Assembly (NCBI RefSeq): GCF_032854445.1 | Contig: NC_088306.1 | Location: forward strand, 2,352,373 to 2,416,372 | Direction: 5' to 3' | From: Liolophura sinensis | Lineage: Eukaryota > Mollusca > Polyplacophora > Chitonida > Chitonidae | DNA: 64,000 nucleotides | Shown here: one piece after another, positions 1-12,585 of the stretch | Position numbering within the stretch: position 1 is the first letter of the stretch | How the letters are laid out: the number at the start of each line of letters is the position of its first letter | Made by a program: the position numbers and the translations under genes | Notes under the pieces: model-generated | The model's database searches: none | Seen by the model: only the letters and a program-made list of their open reading frames with translations | Told to the model about the DNA's origin: nothing

Positions 1-1220
1 TTTGAATCTTTTCGGGTTAGTTGCGTATTACCTCTGTAACAAATTCAAGATTGCGCATATCCGGGTCTTCTAGCAGACAGACGAGAAAGCTAAAATGGGA
101 AGGATTAGACAAAGCGCACATGTGCATAAAGGTGACCATCTAATGCCAACAGGTAAACTATAAAAACATCAATCACCCGAAACATGTTCATACTTTTAGT
201 ATCTCGCGGTTTGAAGTGACAGGCCTCTTTGTCACTGAGATAGAGCTGTATCTTCATCGGACAATGTTCTTTGGATGGATATTTCGCCATGCAGGCATCG
301 AACATCGCCATATTCTCACAGTTATAAACCTTACAGCTAGCAAATTAAGCTGGAGCCACTGGTTTGAAAAAAAAACAGTTGTGATTATCACAGCAGGTAT
401 GTTCCTATCAGAAGTGAATCTGATCTGTACACAAACGCAGTCAGCACCACAAAAACAAGCAAAATGTAAGGATCGTCATGATTTTTGAAATCGGTGACAT
501 GCTATCCATTGTTATCTTTATCACAATGGTATATGTATGTGATCATATTATATTTAACTGGTAAAATATTGCAGTGTTACGTAAAAGAGGACCTTCACCA
601 GTCACTCTAATCTATGCTAAGGATCGGGTGCAGCTATTCTCAATGGTTTGTACTTCTCGCCTGTCACTGCTTGGTTTTCCTGTCGGCTCAATATCATTTG
701 CATACGGGTAGTACTGGTACGGTTGAACAGGTCCCTTACTGACACACTGTGACCGCTTCTGCTGAGCCGAGGCTATTCCTTAGTCAAACGACAATGGGGT
801 CGTGACAATGTTTATACTCGCTTTGTTGGTTCTAAATATCATGCTACACGCTATGGCCTTGACTATGCAGCTGTGAAATTATCTCTTGCTTTCATTTAAT
901 AGAAGACTGATGACCGCACCAGTTCGACGCACTGCTTCCCAACACAAATACTCCTTGTGTTCAGGAATACCCACCTCACTGTAGAGACAACGCACACACA
1001 ATTTTGTCATTTATTTTCTTAATTATTTCGGCAAGATTTACCGAAAAACACAAAACAATGTCACGGCTATCGTAGCAATATCGATCGAAACATACAAAGC
1101 TTAGATTAAGAAAACAGAAATGCGCAGTATAAAACCATCTTATGCACGAAACACATAGTAAAACCCATCTCAAAACCATGACATAAGCATATTTAAGATA
1201 GATTCAGTCAGTCTCGCTGT
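1..1220. other. No recognisable gene
   Basis: Both strands hold only short open frames. The longest is 90 codons on the plus strand at 216-488, overlapped by 68 codons on the minus strand at 105-311. Neither shows a recognisable motif, and there is no convincing splice context. The minus-strand frame starts in an acceptable context and is cysteine-containing, so a short exon cannot be excluded. I see no repeat shared with the rest of the window until the LINE tail begins near 1,223. Confidence 0.5.
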
Positions 1221-1480
1221 AGCATTATGGCTTAACGCCACATCGGCAATATTCCAGCCATATCGTGGCGAGAACAAGATGAAAACATGGGATGGTTAAG
1301 GTTTTCGAAATGATGGTGAGCACATCAAAAATAAAACAAAAAGTACAGACATGTTTAAAATCAGATAAGAAAAAAACAAAACAGTTAAAACTCGAAAACC
1401 AGCATATTTTAAAAATAGCATATCTGGGAAGCTATGTGTATATATAACTTTTTATCTATAAATATTTCAGACATTAAAAT

Positions 1481-4400
1481 TTATATTTTATGATATAGGC
1501 CAATGGCCTTCAAATATTTTATAACAACATCGCCAGCGATGCTGTCAAATAAATCATATATAGAGTTGACTGTGTAGAATCTTTGCCGAACATGAGCAAA
1601 GTCTACACAGTCAACCAGGACATGTTTGATGCCGTATTGAGCATCACATCCAACACACTCGGGAGCACTGCTCCCATTTAAGATGAAATTGTGTGTTAGA
1701 TGAGAATGCCCTATACGACACCTAGTTAAAACTACTTGGTCTCTGCGAGACATTTGACAAAGTATAGGCATTGTAGCCAATGACAGGATGAATGGTCTGC
1801 AGTTTATTATGAATCTGCAAGTCCCATTCATCCTGCCAAAAGGCGACGAATATATTTAAGAATATTAGACTTCACGTCAGTATAAGGGATTTTAACTTTT
1901 GATATGGATTTATTTAGGGCAGCCTTTGCCTCCCTGTCTACAACTGTGTTTCCATGGATACCAGTATGACTTGGTATCCAGAAGAATATGATATCTTTAC
2001 ATCTTTTAATTTGTTTTTTATGTATGGCCAATATTTCGCGGATCAACGGATTTTTAAATTTATTATTCTGAATTGCCAAAAGGCAAGAAAGCGAGTCGCT
2101 GCATATCACTGCCCTCTGGGCATGCCCTGAAGAAACATATCATCAGGCCATGAGTATAGCCCTGGTCTCTGCAGAAAAGATTGACGAAGAGGATGGAAGA
2201 CGAAGAGAAGCGAACTTGCTGCTCTAAAACAGCTGCAGCTGCAACTCTGTCCCCATTTTTTGACCCATCAGTATATATAAATTTATAATCCGAATATTTA
2301 GCCTTAATTTCAGCAAAACCTTGTTGAATTATAAAGAGGATTTGTATTGGATTTATTATATTTACGTAGATCAAATATCAATTTAGGTTGTGGAAGAAGC
2401 CATGGAGGCGACTCCGGAAAAGACACTGGAGATATGTCCCCAAGTTTAATGTTGACTTCCACGATATGGTCCTTAACACGAACACCGAACGAAGGGATCT
2501 TGTTAGGACATTTAGCATATTTGTCTACATATAATGGATTGAAAACACAGTCGTAGGCAGGGTTTGTTGGATGAGCTTTAAGCTTAGTAGCATATTGAAG
2601 GCTCAGTTTTATACGTCGGTGATATAAAGAAGGCTCATTAGCCTCCACGTATAAACTTTCTACTGGCGAGGTTCTAAAAGCACCAAGACTGAGCCTCAGA
2701 CCTTGGTGATGAACAGGATCCAACATTTTAATGTACGACTTCCTAGCGGAACCGTAAATGATAGATCCATAGTCCAATTTAGACCTCACCAGAGAGCGAT
2801 CGGTGCTACACACGACCATAATTATATCGAGAGCCTTTGTACATTTAGCTTTAAGCATTTTAATATGAGGTATAAAAGATAGCTTACTATCAAATATTAT
2901 ACCTAAAAATTTTGTTTCTCCAACAATTTTAATCTGTTCACCACAAAAATTAAGCTCAGGGTCAAGATGAAGTTTCCGTTTATTGCAAAAATGCATACCG
3001 ACGGTTTTAGAGGTTGAAAATCTAAAACCATTTTCAGTTGCCCATTTCTCGATCTTATTGAGACAAAGCTGCAACTGACGTTCGATATTATTCATATTCT
3101 TAGCTCGGTAGCATATAAGGAAATCATCCACGTATAAAGAACCCTCTGTGCCAGATTTTAATGTTTTTGCTAGGCTTTTTTTTTTATGCTAAACAGAGTT
3201 GGTGATAGAATGCTGCCCTGGGGTACACCTATTTCCTGCTCGTAAGAGTCAGAAAGAGTGGACCCAACCCTACCTTAAACTGACGATCAGATAAAAATTG
3301 TGATGTAAATATAGGTAAGCGACCTTTAAGACCCATATTCGCAAGGTCTTTTAAAATACCATATTTCCATGAGGTATCGTAGGCTTTATCAAGGTCAAAA
3401 AATATGGACACCACATGTTCGTTATTGATGAAGCCATCTCGAATAAAAGTTTCAAATCGAACAAGGTGATCCATGGTAGATCTACCTTGACGAAAACCAC
3501 ATTGAATATCAGAAAGTAACTTGTTGATTTCAAGAAACCAACCAAGTCTATCATTAATCATCCGTTCCATAGTCTTACAGACGCAGCTGGTAAGAGCTAT
3601 GGGACGGTAATTATTTGGATTAGTATGATCCTTACCAGGTTTGGGGACCGGGATAATACAAGCATCCCTCCATGATGGTGGAAAATTACCAGTTATCCAA
3701 CTGGTGAAGTGGTGAAGGTGGTAAATGATTCAGAAACTTATAATATACGTTATCAGGACCACAAGCAGTACCGTGGGCCTTTTTTAATGCAGTCTTAAGT
3801 TCATCGATATTAAAAGGGTCATTATAATCTTCTAAATTCTTAGAAGAAAAGGGCAATTTAATTTTCTCCTTCTGGCTTTTAATATGTTGGAATTCTTTAG
3901 TATAGTTCTCAGAAGAAGATTTCGTTGAAATTGTGTCAGCTAATTTATTGGCTATATCAGATGGAGAGGTTAATATATTATCTCAATCTTTTAAATGCTG
4001 AACTTTTGCTTTATTATTTTTGCCCTTAAGTTTGTGAATCATGTTCCAGACCTTACGCATGGGTGTGTTTGAGGTAATGCCCGAAACAAAGTTCCGCCAA
4101 CAAGATCGCCTCTTGGACTTCAGTAATCGACGAGCCTTAGCTCCTAAAATACGAACCTGGTTTAAGTCATTATCATTCGGACATATATTAAAATTTCGCT
4201 CGGCCTGTTTGCGGTCTTTAATGGCTTTGCGACAGTCATTGTCGTACCAGGGTTTACTCTTGGATTTGGGATTTGTCGAGGTCTTCGGGATAGTTATATC
4301 GGCAGCTCGTAAAACAAGCTCGTTAAATTTTAACATGGGATCATCTGCTGCATTGAGAGTCTCTGGAGTGATATCATCCTCACAGAACTTCTCAAATGCG

Positions 4401-5113
4401 ATCCAATCTGCTTTATGGAATTTCCACCTACCTACGCGTTCTAAAGAATTAGAAGTGATATGTTCTAGGATTATAGGAAAATGGTCACTACCACAAAGAT
4501 CGTCATGCACCCTCCAAGAAAAATCCGGGAGAAGTGATGGATCCGTGATAGTGAGGTCGATAGCAAAACAAGCGCCATTACCTGGATGTAAATAGGTATT
4601 AGAACCATCATTGAAATAACACAGTTCCTCCTTAGATAAGAAATCTTCCACTATCTTGCCCTTATCATTTTTGTTATTAATGTCCCATGGGGTGTTATGG
4701 GAATTAAAATCTCCCATTAGTATAAAAGGTTTTGGCAACTGTTCTATTAAATTATGTAACTGCAAAGCTAACAAAGAAATCTTCGGGGATATATACACTG
4801 AACATGATGTGATTGTTTCAGACAATGAAACACGAACGGCCACAGCCTGAAGCTCTGTATCCAGAGGAACAGGGCTGTGAATAATATTGTTATTGATGAA
4901 GATAGAAGAGCCACCTGCAGCTCACTCTTCTTCATTTGAATAAGTACTGTAGAAGGAATAATTTTTAAGAGTTATTTTATCTTTGTCAGATGTCTTCAGG
5001 TGAGTTTCCTGAAGACAAAGGGCTATAGGATTTAATGATTGAACAAGCTGTTTTATTTCAATAAAATTGACCTTAAGGCCTCGACAATTCCACTGTATAA
5101 TTTTGTCGTACAT
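1481..5113 (-). pseudogene. LINE copy 1 ORF2: endonuclease-RT-RNase H polyprotein, broken
   Basis: This is the ORF that would nick the target, copy the RNA and remove the template. Sense order: an endonuclease with IIQWNCRG, LQETHL, MGDFNSHN and GSDHFP motifs (about 5,113-4,200); reverse transcriptase with FDLDKAYD near 3,380 and YVDD near 3,130; RNase H with YTDGSK near 2,260, CSDSLS near 2,105 and a WIPSHTGIHGN block near 1,960; then a CVGC...H...C cysteine motif near 1,640. The breaks seen are an in-frame TGA at about 4,922 inside the endonuclease, a TGA at about 3,983 before RT, a short deletion near 3,700 relative to the 41.5-kb copy, a frameshift at a T-rich run near 3,180, and frame changes around 2,310, 2,100 and 1,830. 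It starts 31 bases after the ORF1 stop. Domain identity is secure; the exact clade is inferred. Confidence 0.88.
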
Positions 5114-5143
5114 CGCGATTACGGAGGGAGACGTATGGAAGAT

Positions 5144-6470
5144 TTATCTTTGTGTTTGGATCGAGGACGACCCTTTCTTGGAGACCGGCTGGAAGATCTC
5201 CCTGGTGCGGGTGATGTATCCATCACATCCGCATCTGATGTTGAAGGGACCAACGACCTCCAACGATTCAAACTTATTAGAAGTTTGGACAGGGTCCCTA
5301 GTGGCCTTAGAGGGACGCTCTGTTGAGGCACTGGGTTTATTAGGTTTATTGTTATTATTTTGAGGTTTATTTTCGGACATATTTTTGTTTTTAAGTTGAC
5401 TAGGTTTAGGGATATTGGGTTGGTCAGTATTATTGGCTGGTTTTATCTGTTGTATTGAGGCAGTCTGGGTTGAGGACGTATTAAAAGCAGGTCGAACGGC
5501 AGGTTCAACAGAAATAAGACATGGTTTCTGGTTTCCAATGGGCCAAGTCATTGATGTTTGAGTAGCAACAGATGCTACTCGCTTGACCGCATTGGCAAAT
5601 GAAGTCTGCAGTGAAGTATTAGGAGGCGAGACTAGTTTCCAGGCCTCCTGATACGATATATTGTTTTTAGTCTTTATAGTGATTATTTGTTTTTCTTTTA
5701 CGAAAAGTGGGCAGTCCCTAGTGGAGGCCATGTGATCTCCACCGAAATTGCAACACTTAACTGTGCTGCTGCAGTCGAAACCATCGTGACCCTCACAGCC
5801 GCACCGGAAACAAATCAGTTTATTTTTACACTGGCCCTTGTCATGGCCAAACTTTTGACAGTGTCGGGTTAGGTATATATAAGTCCACACTAACCCTATA
5901 CGGGCCAATGTAAATGTACGGCGGAATAGATTTACTGTTGAAGGTGAGAAGATATGTATTTAGTTTAATGATGTTACCAGATTTCTTCATAGTGAAGCGT
6001 TTCACTCTGGTAACACCCTGTGACTTCAGTTCAGTGCAGATTTCCTCTTCTGATAAGTTAATGATATCCTGATCCCAGTCACGTATAATTCCCTGACAGC
6101 TGTTCAGGGAATTATGAGGTGAGGTATACACAGGAATATCAGTTATTTTGTTTAAAGCTAATAAATTTATGGACTGTTGTTTCCGGAAACATTCAATGAG
6201 AATGTCTCCGGATCGTAATTTCTTGACGTTTTTTAATGTACCTGCTGAACCCTGCAAGGCCCTCTTCAGTACAAATGGATGAATTTTGGAGGCCGGCTTC
6301 TGTTTACTCTTTGTTGAGAGAACTATAAAAGCCGGCCAGCTGTCCTGTCCGTTATCAACGAAATCCGTTAAAACCTCTAATTTCCTCTTTTTGTCAGCGC
6401 TTGAAATCGGCTGAGAGGAACATCTGGTATTTAGATTAGAAACATTCGAATTTAGGTTTAAAGATGACAT
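5144..6470 (-). pseudogene. LINE copy 1 ORF1: zinc-knuckle nucleic-acid-binding protein, frameshifted
   Basis: This is the LINE ORF1 protein, expected to bind element RNA in a ribonucleoprotein. The ATG at 6,470 fits the start of the other copy (MSSLNL here, MSTLKL there). An in-frame ATG 39 bases upstream is not shared by the other copy and is less likely. The N-terminal half resembles an RNA-binding region without a clear motif. A frameshift in the 5,841-5,908 overlap separates it from three CCHC-type knuckles: the first C-x-x-F-G-H-x4-C, the second CFRCGCEGHDGFDC, and a third ending in MASTRDC. In the third, one expected cysteine is replaced (CCNFGGDH here, CCNCSGDH in the 43-kb copy). The C-terminal third is rich in Asn, Lys, Pro and Thr and looks disordered. 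Confidence 0.82.
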
Positions 6471-6926
6471 GGCAATATATATATATAATTCACCCCATAT
6501 GTTCCCCACCCATCACGGAGTGCCAACAAGGGCGATGCCTGAACCTGGGAATACCCAGCGGGAAGGACACCAAGGACTCCATATGAGGTATACTCGAACA
6601 GATTGATTCATACCAAAGGTTAAATTCAATCTACTCAATTGACCCATGAGCCACCGCCTCCAAACGTAGTCCCGCAAACGAAATTTCAGAAATAAAATTT
6701 ATTCTTTATTGAGTGGTGTTATGGAGAAATTTTGGGACCACGCAGAGGCAAGGCCTGACAACGCCGATTGATCGGACCGGGCCCATCCGACCTCCCGTCT
6801 CTCTCCAAGTAAGGGCCAAAGTGGCGTGTTGGGCGTGAAGATCTCGCAAGACCAACACACCATCAGCCACCAGGATTCCGTCCTCGGAGATTACGGGTCG
6901 CAACCCATGGCAAACAGGTTGCTTCC

Positions 6927-7030
6927 CGGTTGCCTCTCACACAACCGAGAAGATGTGAGCCTATTCTATTCACCGGGCTCACATAGGAGAGCTCTAGGTT
7001 AGTCGTCTTTTACGACAAGCTTGCCTAGAG
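6927..7030 (-). promoter_or_regulatory. Structured 5' leader of LINE copy 1: three conserved hairpins
   Basis: Three inverted repeats occur near the element 5' end. At 6,927-6,947 cggttg pairs with caaccg. At 6,954-6,983 tgtgagcc pairs with ggctcaca around a 14-base loop. At 6,992-7,030 an outer ctctagg/cctagag stem encloses an inner gtcgt/acgac stem. All recur in the 44.8-kb copy with few changes. LINE leaders carry internal promoters and sometimes ribozymes or translation signals, but no specific function can be assigned here. Confidence 0.6.
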
Positions 7031-7070
7031 GGCTGAGGTCCTATTCTTACCCCAGAAACCCGACGGGGGG

Positions 7071-7794
7071 ACAACGACCGATAACGGCCAGATAACAGCA
7101 CTTGGGGTAATTAAACATGATGTATCGTGCATTCTGGATCACAACTGCCAGCTAAAATGAAAATTTCCGTTAAATGAGATATCTGCTTGATAGCTTGTCA
7201 CCTCTGTAACATTTCCTGACAGTTATGGTCACTTGGTATATCAGAAGCAGGTCAATCGGCTCCAAGCAGCAAATGGGTGTTCCTTTAGAATCCTAGGCAC
7301 TAAAATGCTGATAGCTTATATCCAGCTAATAAGAGTAACTGACAATTCTCCTTCCTGTCGCATAAAGAAACTTTCAAAATGTGCTTTATTATTTTTTCTT
7401 CTTACATTTTTGTATTTTATGTGGTTTTATTTTGCCTGTTTTGAGAGTAAAGTTTCATTTGCTCATCTTTCACTCGTAAAAAACATCGACGATTGATGGT
7501 GGTTGTTGGTGGGTTTTGTCACATTAGAGCTGAAATATTGCTAGTGTGGGGGTAAAATTGTACTTAATCATCGGTTCGTTATCGCAAAGAGCCTTATAAA
7601 GTCACACGCATTTCACAATTAAAAGATATCCCCAGAAAAAAATAATAATAAAAGACGCCTTTTGAATCCAAAAAGCCTATTAAAACACAATAGTCGAACA
7701 ATTATAAATGGAAAACCTGACCTCCTAAGCATTAAATATTTTAAGGTATACATCAAGTTAAGAGCAATCTGAATAACCAAAACCTATGCTGGGT
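7071..7794. other. No recognisable gene
   Basis: AT-rich spacer with one 87-codon plus-strand frame at 7,233-7,496 that shows no motif apart from a hydrophobic run. Nothing else stands out on either strand. Confidence 0.5.
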
Positions 7795-8035
7795 AAAGCA
7801 AGCTGGGGCAACGGACCGTAAACATTATAGCTTGATAAGCGGGGACAACAGACCGTACACATCATAGCTTGTTAAACGGGGACATCAGATGGTACACATT
7901 ATAGCTTGTTAAGCAGGGACATCAGGTGGTACACTTTATAGCTTATTAAGCAGGGGCATCAGGTCATATACATTATAACTTAGTTAGGAAGGACAACAAG
8001 GTAGTGCACATTATAGCTTGTTAAGCAGTCTATCA
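7795..8035. repeat. Tandem array, 37-bp period, about six diverged units
   Basis: The phrase 'attatagctt' or a near variant recurs at 7824, 7861, 7898, 7935, 7972 and 8010, giving steps of 37, 37, 37, 37 and 38. Each unit also holds a 'gttaagcaggggacatcag'-like block and a 'gtacac' block. Units differ by several bases, so the array is old. It has no coding potential. Confidence 0.9.
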
Positions 8036-8339
8036 GAATACACTTTTGGTAGAAAAGCTCCATTAAAGCATGCCTTTGTTGGTCACGTAGCCCGCACACC
8101 TGCTCGCTCTAGCTATTGGCAATAAATGTTCTCTGTCACAAACACAAATAACAATTTCATGTCAAGTTCATGATTTTTTTGGAGACTCAAACAGATCCCA
8201 ACGCGAACATTAAAATAATATATATTGCTGCTGAATGCGGCGATCACCAGATACACTGTAGCATTCCCATCTCAAGGCCTTTGTTTGTAGGTTTTTGTTT
8301 TGACATGAGATTTACCAATAGCCTGTCTAACTCAAGCCG

Positions 8340-8410
8340 TCAACCAAACTGTACGTTCCAGGTCAATAATAGCAAGGTCAACGTCAACAAGCACAGAACA
8401 CCAAGGAACT
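8340..8410 (+). repeat. Dispersed repeat family X, partial copy 1
   Basis: It shares 'ccaggtcaataat.gcaagg' and the following 'caac...aacac.aaggaact' pattern with copies at 24.3, 26.4, 49.7 and 57.5 kb (plus strand) and 50.3 kb (minus strand). This copy is short and diverged. The family is not recognised. Confidence 0.5.
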
Positions 8411-8540
8411 TAAAAAGTCTATAAGCTGTGAAGAGTTTTCAGTGATCGTGGAAAGACGCAGAAATTTTAGGTTAATGAGTGAAATTAGTATTCAGTTCGT
8501 ATACATTAAACCGTTTACTTTGTCTTATACATACACATTC

Positions 8541-8712
8541 AGAGGGGCCTCCGTGGCTCAGTTGATTAGCGCTCTAGGGCAGCGTAATGACCCAGGAGTC
8601 TCTCACCAATGCGGTCGCTGTGCGTTTAAGTCCAGCTCATGCTGGCTTCCTCTCCGGCCGTTCGAGGGAAGGTCTGCCAGCAACCTGCGGATGGTCGTGG
8701 GTGTCCCCTGGG
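8541..8712 (+). mobile_element. tRNA-headed SINE, 3'-truncated
   Basis: It starts with the Pol III type-2 head shared by the other SINEs here: A-box-like 'gtggctcagttgattagcgc' and a B-box-like 'gtttaagtcc' some 50 bases later. The body 'ctctccggccgt...ggaaggtctg' follows. The sequence leaves the family near 8,712, before the 'gagtacggcgtaaaacacc' tail. Substitutions inside the A box suggest an old copy. It is not a tRNA gene, because the acceptor and anticodon arms do not fold. Confidence 0.8.
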
Positions 8713-9184
8713 CCCTATGAGTCTGTTGAGTCCAGATACTGCTGGTTAAGCCGCGTGAAGTGGAAAATTGGTGGCTTTCATCTCATACTTACTCGCACTG
8801 CGAACTTGCCATATTCTGAAAGCTTTTGTCAAAATCTGTAATGGATATACGCTAAATTGATTGACGAAGCTTTCATTTTGGTAGCCCTCATTGTACGCAT
8901 ACCATAATATCATGTGTCTGAAAGATTAAGAAAGATGGAAGTTCCATATGTATGTAAGATATAGAGTATCTGGTATAGAGTTATGAATTTATAGTGAGAT
9001 ATTATTTTCAGTGTGTGGCCGAGTTCGTAAACATAAGCACAGCTGATGTGTTAGATAGATGTAGATATACTATTCACGTTAACTTTATCCCGTTGTTACA
9101 AGGAATGTTGCCAAGCAAATATAAGTACTATCAACTGGTTATCGTCAAACACTTTCCAGGTTATTTACGGTGGTGGTTCTCTTT

Positions 9185-9370
9185 AAAAGCTATGAAAGAC
9201 CTACAGCACAGGACGCGAAACCGGAGCAGTGACTACTGTGTAATAGCTGGTAAATGGTCAAACGTAACCGGTGAAAGACAGTCTCTTGTAAGCTTACCTC
9301 AATCAGGGGTTTATTCGAACTGTTCGCGTAAATGCTTTAATAGTAACAAATCACAAGCCAACAAGTATAT
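9185..9370 (+). repeat. Dispersed repeat family Z, copy 1
   Basis: It contains 'aaagacctacagcacagga', then 'gagcagtgac', 'atagctgg' and 'aaatggtcaaacgtaaccgg'. The same ordered blocks occur at 12,440 and 28,845 (plus) and at 13,555-13,700 and 39,080-39,185 (minus). An open frame of 132 codons crosses it, but nothing in the translation is conserved between copies. Confidence 0.6.
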
Positions 9371-9449
9371 AGGTTATGGTCGATCGTATTAAGTACTCAC
9401 TCGTCGTCATATTAATACATACATACTCGAAAACATCGCAATTCGAATG

Positions 9450-9549
9450 AATGACTTCTCACAATGCCAAATGACTTCTCACAATGCCAAATGAATCCTC
9501 ACAATGCCGAATATCATTTCACAATTCCGAATGACTTCTCACAATGCCG
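9450..9549. repeat. Tandem array, 20-bp period, five units
   Basis: Units begin at 9450, 9470, 9490, 9510 and 9530. The consensus is 'aatgacttctcacaatgccg'. Units 3 and 4 carry several substitutions. The array is non-coding. Confidence 0.92.
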
Positions 9550-9723
9550 AATATATAGGCAGATGTACATAACGCAAGAGTTAGTGATTTCTATTTGAGT
9601 TGCCAGAATACATTCCACGGACAGCCCGGATATATTACCAGAAGGACACAGCGGTGGAAGCTCTCCCGAGATAGTATCCGTAAAGCCTTTCAACACGCTA
9701 GCAAATAACTCTGCACACGTCAC

Positions 9724-11035
9724 CAGTGGAACAGGTAATAAAGTTATTTTTAGTTTTTTTTAAATTGTCAGTTATGTAAATCATGTTCTTTGTTCTAGAT
9801 ATCAAGATTAATCGAATACGTCATACCTGAGATTGCCTTGAAACTTATCAGAAGAGAACTTTACATCAACTTGGTGATGTCCTCCACGTCTAAACTAAAA
9901 CGGATACGGACACGATATTGACGTTTGATAATTTCTGTTGTGCATTCTATTGGATTTTTTTTGGTCTCAATTTCAGTAAAAACATCCGCAACAACAGAAG
10001 CTATATAATTACAGGTTGATTTACCTTTCACGCACATTCGCTGCTAATCCCAAACCTGATAACATTCCGTTCCTGGGAATCATTCCATGAACTCGTCAAA
10101 TACTTACATAAATTGCCACCAGCATATACTGACGGGATCAGAGTAGTGAAAGTAAACTTTTTCAACCAGGCTTATTTGCGCTTAATCTAACACAGATGCA
10201 TTTTAAAGCGTCTGTTTAAACACAAACAAATGCCGCTTTTATCTGTCTGGTATTTACCCTGACAGTCTGAAAAATCCTGAATGCTGATAAAATCGAACCT
10301 TGAGGGATATGCTTTTAATATCCTTTTAATGTTTACTGTGCGGTAATGTAATCGAGCTTTGGATATTTTTTTTTCCTCGCGTTTGCACTTTGTTGATGGC
10401 AAACTGTTCTCAATAACACTGAAAGACATACATATAAAATTTCCGACCATTTTAACCACGTCAATAAGTATGACGTATCCAGAAGCAGTCAGGCTAACGC
10501 ATGAATATTACTCTCCAATATCAGAACTTTATCACACAAATTTTATTTTCTAATTTCAAAGGAGCACAAATTAAAAATAATCAGGCGGTGTCCAGGAAAA
10601 ACTTTGCTGTGAATCGGTTATATCCTCTGGACATGTCATCAAAAACGGAATTGTTGAGGAAGCCAGCAATAAAACAGTTTTGTTTTAATAATACGTGTAA
10701 ACACCTGTTAATACACGCAGCCTAAAATATTTATATATTAATTCTTTGTCAATATTCTTTCAAATCTTTTACATCGTCTTATATGTGACAGTCTCTGCAA
10801 ACTTAAGCAATAGGTGTCAATTAGTTAAAATTTACGACATTTAGCTATTTTCCACGCAAATCACCTATCCTTATTACGTGCCGCCGGTAAAACTTTATTT
10901 CCAAGAATTACGACCTATGATTTACAAACATACAGATATTATATTATTGGCGTTCCATTCATTGGAATGATTTACGCCAAAGCAATACAATGGCATGGAT
11001 TACAGTTCACGGCAACACACACAAAAGGTATTGAA
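9724..11035. other. No recognisable gene
   Basis: AT-rich sequence with only short frames, the longest 90 codons on the minus strand at 10,187-10,459. No motif, splice pattern or repeat shared with the rest of the window was seen. Confidence 0.5.
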
Positions 11036-11039
11036 TGCA

Positions 11040-11470
11040 TGGTTATGGCTTAACGCCACTCCGGCAATATCTCAGCCATATCTTGGCGGGAACATGTTAA
11101 AACCATAAAGCCGTGAATAGTTTTCGACATGATCTGATGAACAATTAAAACTTAAAACAAAAACAGACGAACATTTTGAAAAACACTTTAATAAAAAAAC
11201 TAAATATCAGTTAAAAATCGAAAACCACAACTGCTTTTATTTTATGGATTGACATATATATATATATAAACCATATTATCTTATACAGGCCAACAGCCTT
11301 CAAAAAATCAATAAGAGCATAGCCAGCGATGATGTCAAATAAATCATATATAGAGTTGACCGTGTAGAATTTTTGCCGAACATGGGCAAAGCCTATACAG
11401 TCAACCAGGATATGTTCGATGCTATATTGAGCATCACATCCAACACATTCGGGAACGCTGCTCCCATCAC
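11040..11470 (-). mobile_element. LINE 3'-end fragment (same family as copy 1), 5'-truncated
   Basis: It holds the LINE tail 'gccggagtggcgttaagcc' (minus sense) at its low-coordinate end, the AT-rich 3' region, and the last part of ORF2 including the CVGCDAQY...HILVDC cysteine motif. Similarity stops abruptly near 11,470. 5' truncation is the usual result of incomplete target-primed reverse transcription. Confidence 0.82.
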
Positions 11471-12439
11471 ACAAAAGGTAGGCACAGAAAAAAAAACCAA
11501 ATGTACTAAACCAGAAACACGCAGAGTTCAATTCTGATCATGCAAAGCAATAATAAAACACACCAGTGTACAGAGAGCAGCATTTCATGCAAAAAAGAAA
11601 CTAAAACTAGATTTCAGCTCATGATGAAACGCACATCCGCTAGTAGGTTAAACAACGTAGGCCTATGATTTACGACGTGAAAAGAATGTTTTATTCCGTC
11701 AACCCACAGACCTGACATCCGTCATTTAAATGAAAAATTTATCACCGATTAAATAAACCAGCTGACAAAGTCATTGCAGCACTGACTGTAAACCCCACTA
11801 TGCACAGTTAGCAGGCAAACTCCATTATCTTACGGAGGCTGCTTCGGAGATGCACGGGACAATTTGACATCCTTAGTTGATAATTTCTCTTGAGAATTCA
11901 ATTTCGATCTGTAATTACAATTTCCATAAAACAACGCCACCAGCAGAGATTAAATGATTGCATTTTAATGTATTTCACACGTACACTCGCTATAAATCAC
12001 AAAATAATCAAATTCTCTGTGCACACTACACCCAATTTAATACTTGAACAACTTGGCCATTAGTATATTTGGACGAAATGAATCTAACGCAACATTTATC
12101 CATTACGTTTATCTGCGTGTAAATAGTAAGCACATGTTCGCACTTATACAATGCTGTCAATCCCGCAAACTGGTGACATTGGATCTTGAAAGGTTTTACA
12201 AAACATTCATATTTTTAACATGTCGTTTGGTGTGATTCCGGGGTTGTTACTATTCCGTACTTGGGTTCGTTGAGCACATATGAGGCCAACATAAAGAAAA
12301 ATAAATCAAGTACTGATTTTGAGCTGACGAGCGGATGTGGCATGTCATGTAACACAGCCATGTATCAATATCACCATGGCTATATCAGAACTTTATTGCT
12401 AGTGATGTTATTTTGCCTTTGCACATGTACAAAGAATTA
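11471..12439. other. No recognisable gene
   Basis: AT-rich spacer. The longest plus-strand frame is 63 codons at 12,044-12,235, without motif. No repeat shared elsewhere was found. Confidence 0.5.
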
Positions 12440-12585
12440 ATATAGTTAAAGACGTACAGCATAGAGAGTAAGATCAGAGCAGCGACGACAGTGTGATAGC
12501 TGGCAAATTGTCACACGTAACGGTGAAACACGACCTTTGTCAGGGTTTTATTCTAACTGTTGATGTAAATGCATAAATACTAGTA
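12440..12585 (+). repeat. Dispersed repeat family Z, copy 2
   Basis: It carries 'aaagacgtacagcatagaga', 'gagcagcgac', 'gatagctggcaaattgtcac' and 'acgtaacggtgaaacacgac' in the same order as the copy at 9.2 kb. Confidence 0.6.

Larger units (their letters stand above)
1223..7070 (-). mobile_element. LINE copy 1, near full length (RNase H-bearing, I/Nimb-like non-LTR retrotransposon)
   Basis: A 5.85-kb minus-strand non-LTR retrotransposon. In sense order it has a structured 5' leader (7,070 to about 6,471), ORF1 with zinc knuckles (6,470-5,144), ORF2 with endonuclease, reverse transcriptase, RNase H and a C-terminal cysteine motif (5,113-1,481), and a 3' region ending in 'gtggcgttaagccataat' near 1,223. 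The 5' end coincides with that of the copy ending at 44,867, so both are probably complete at the 5' end. Several stops and frameshifts make it inactive. LINEs with an apurinic-type endonuclease plus RNase H belong to the I, Nimb, ingi or LOA-type clades. I place this one near I/Nimb by its layout only. No convincing target-site duplication was found. Confidence 0.88.

Noticed and set aside
4041-4595. 184-codon plus-strand open frame
   Set aside because: It lies antisense to the LINE endonuclease/linker, which has clear motifs on the minus strand; a shadow frame.
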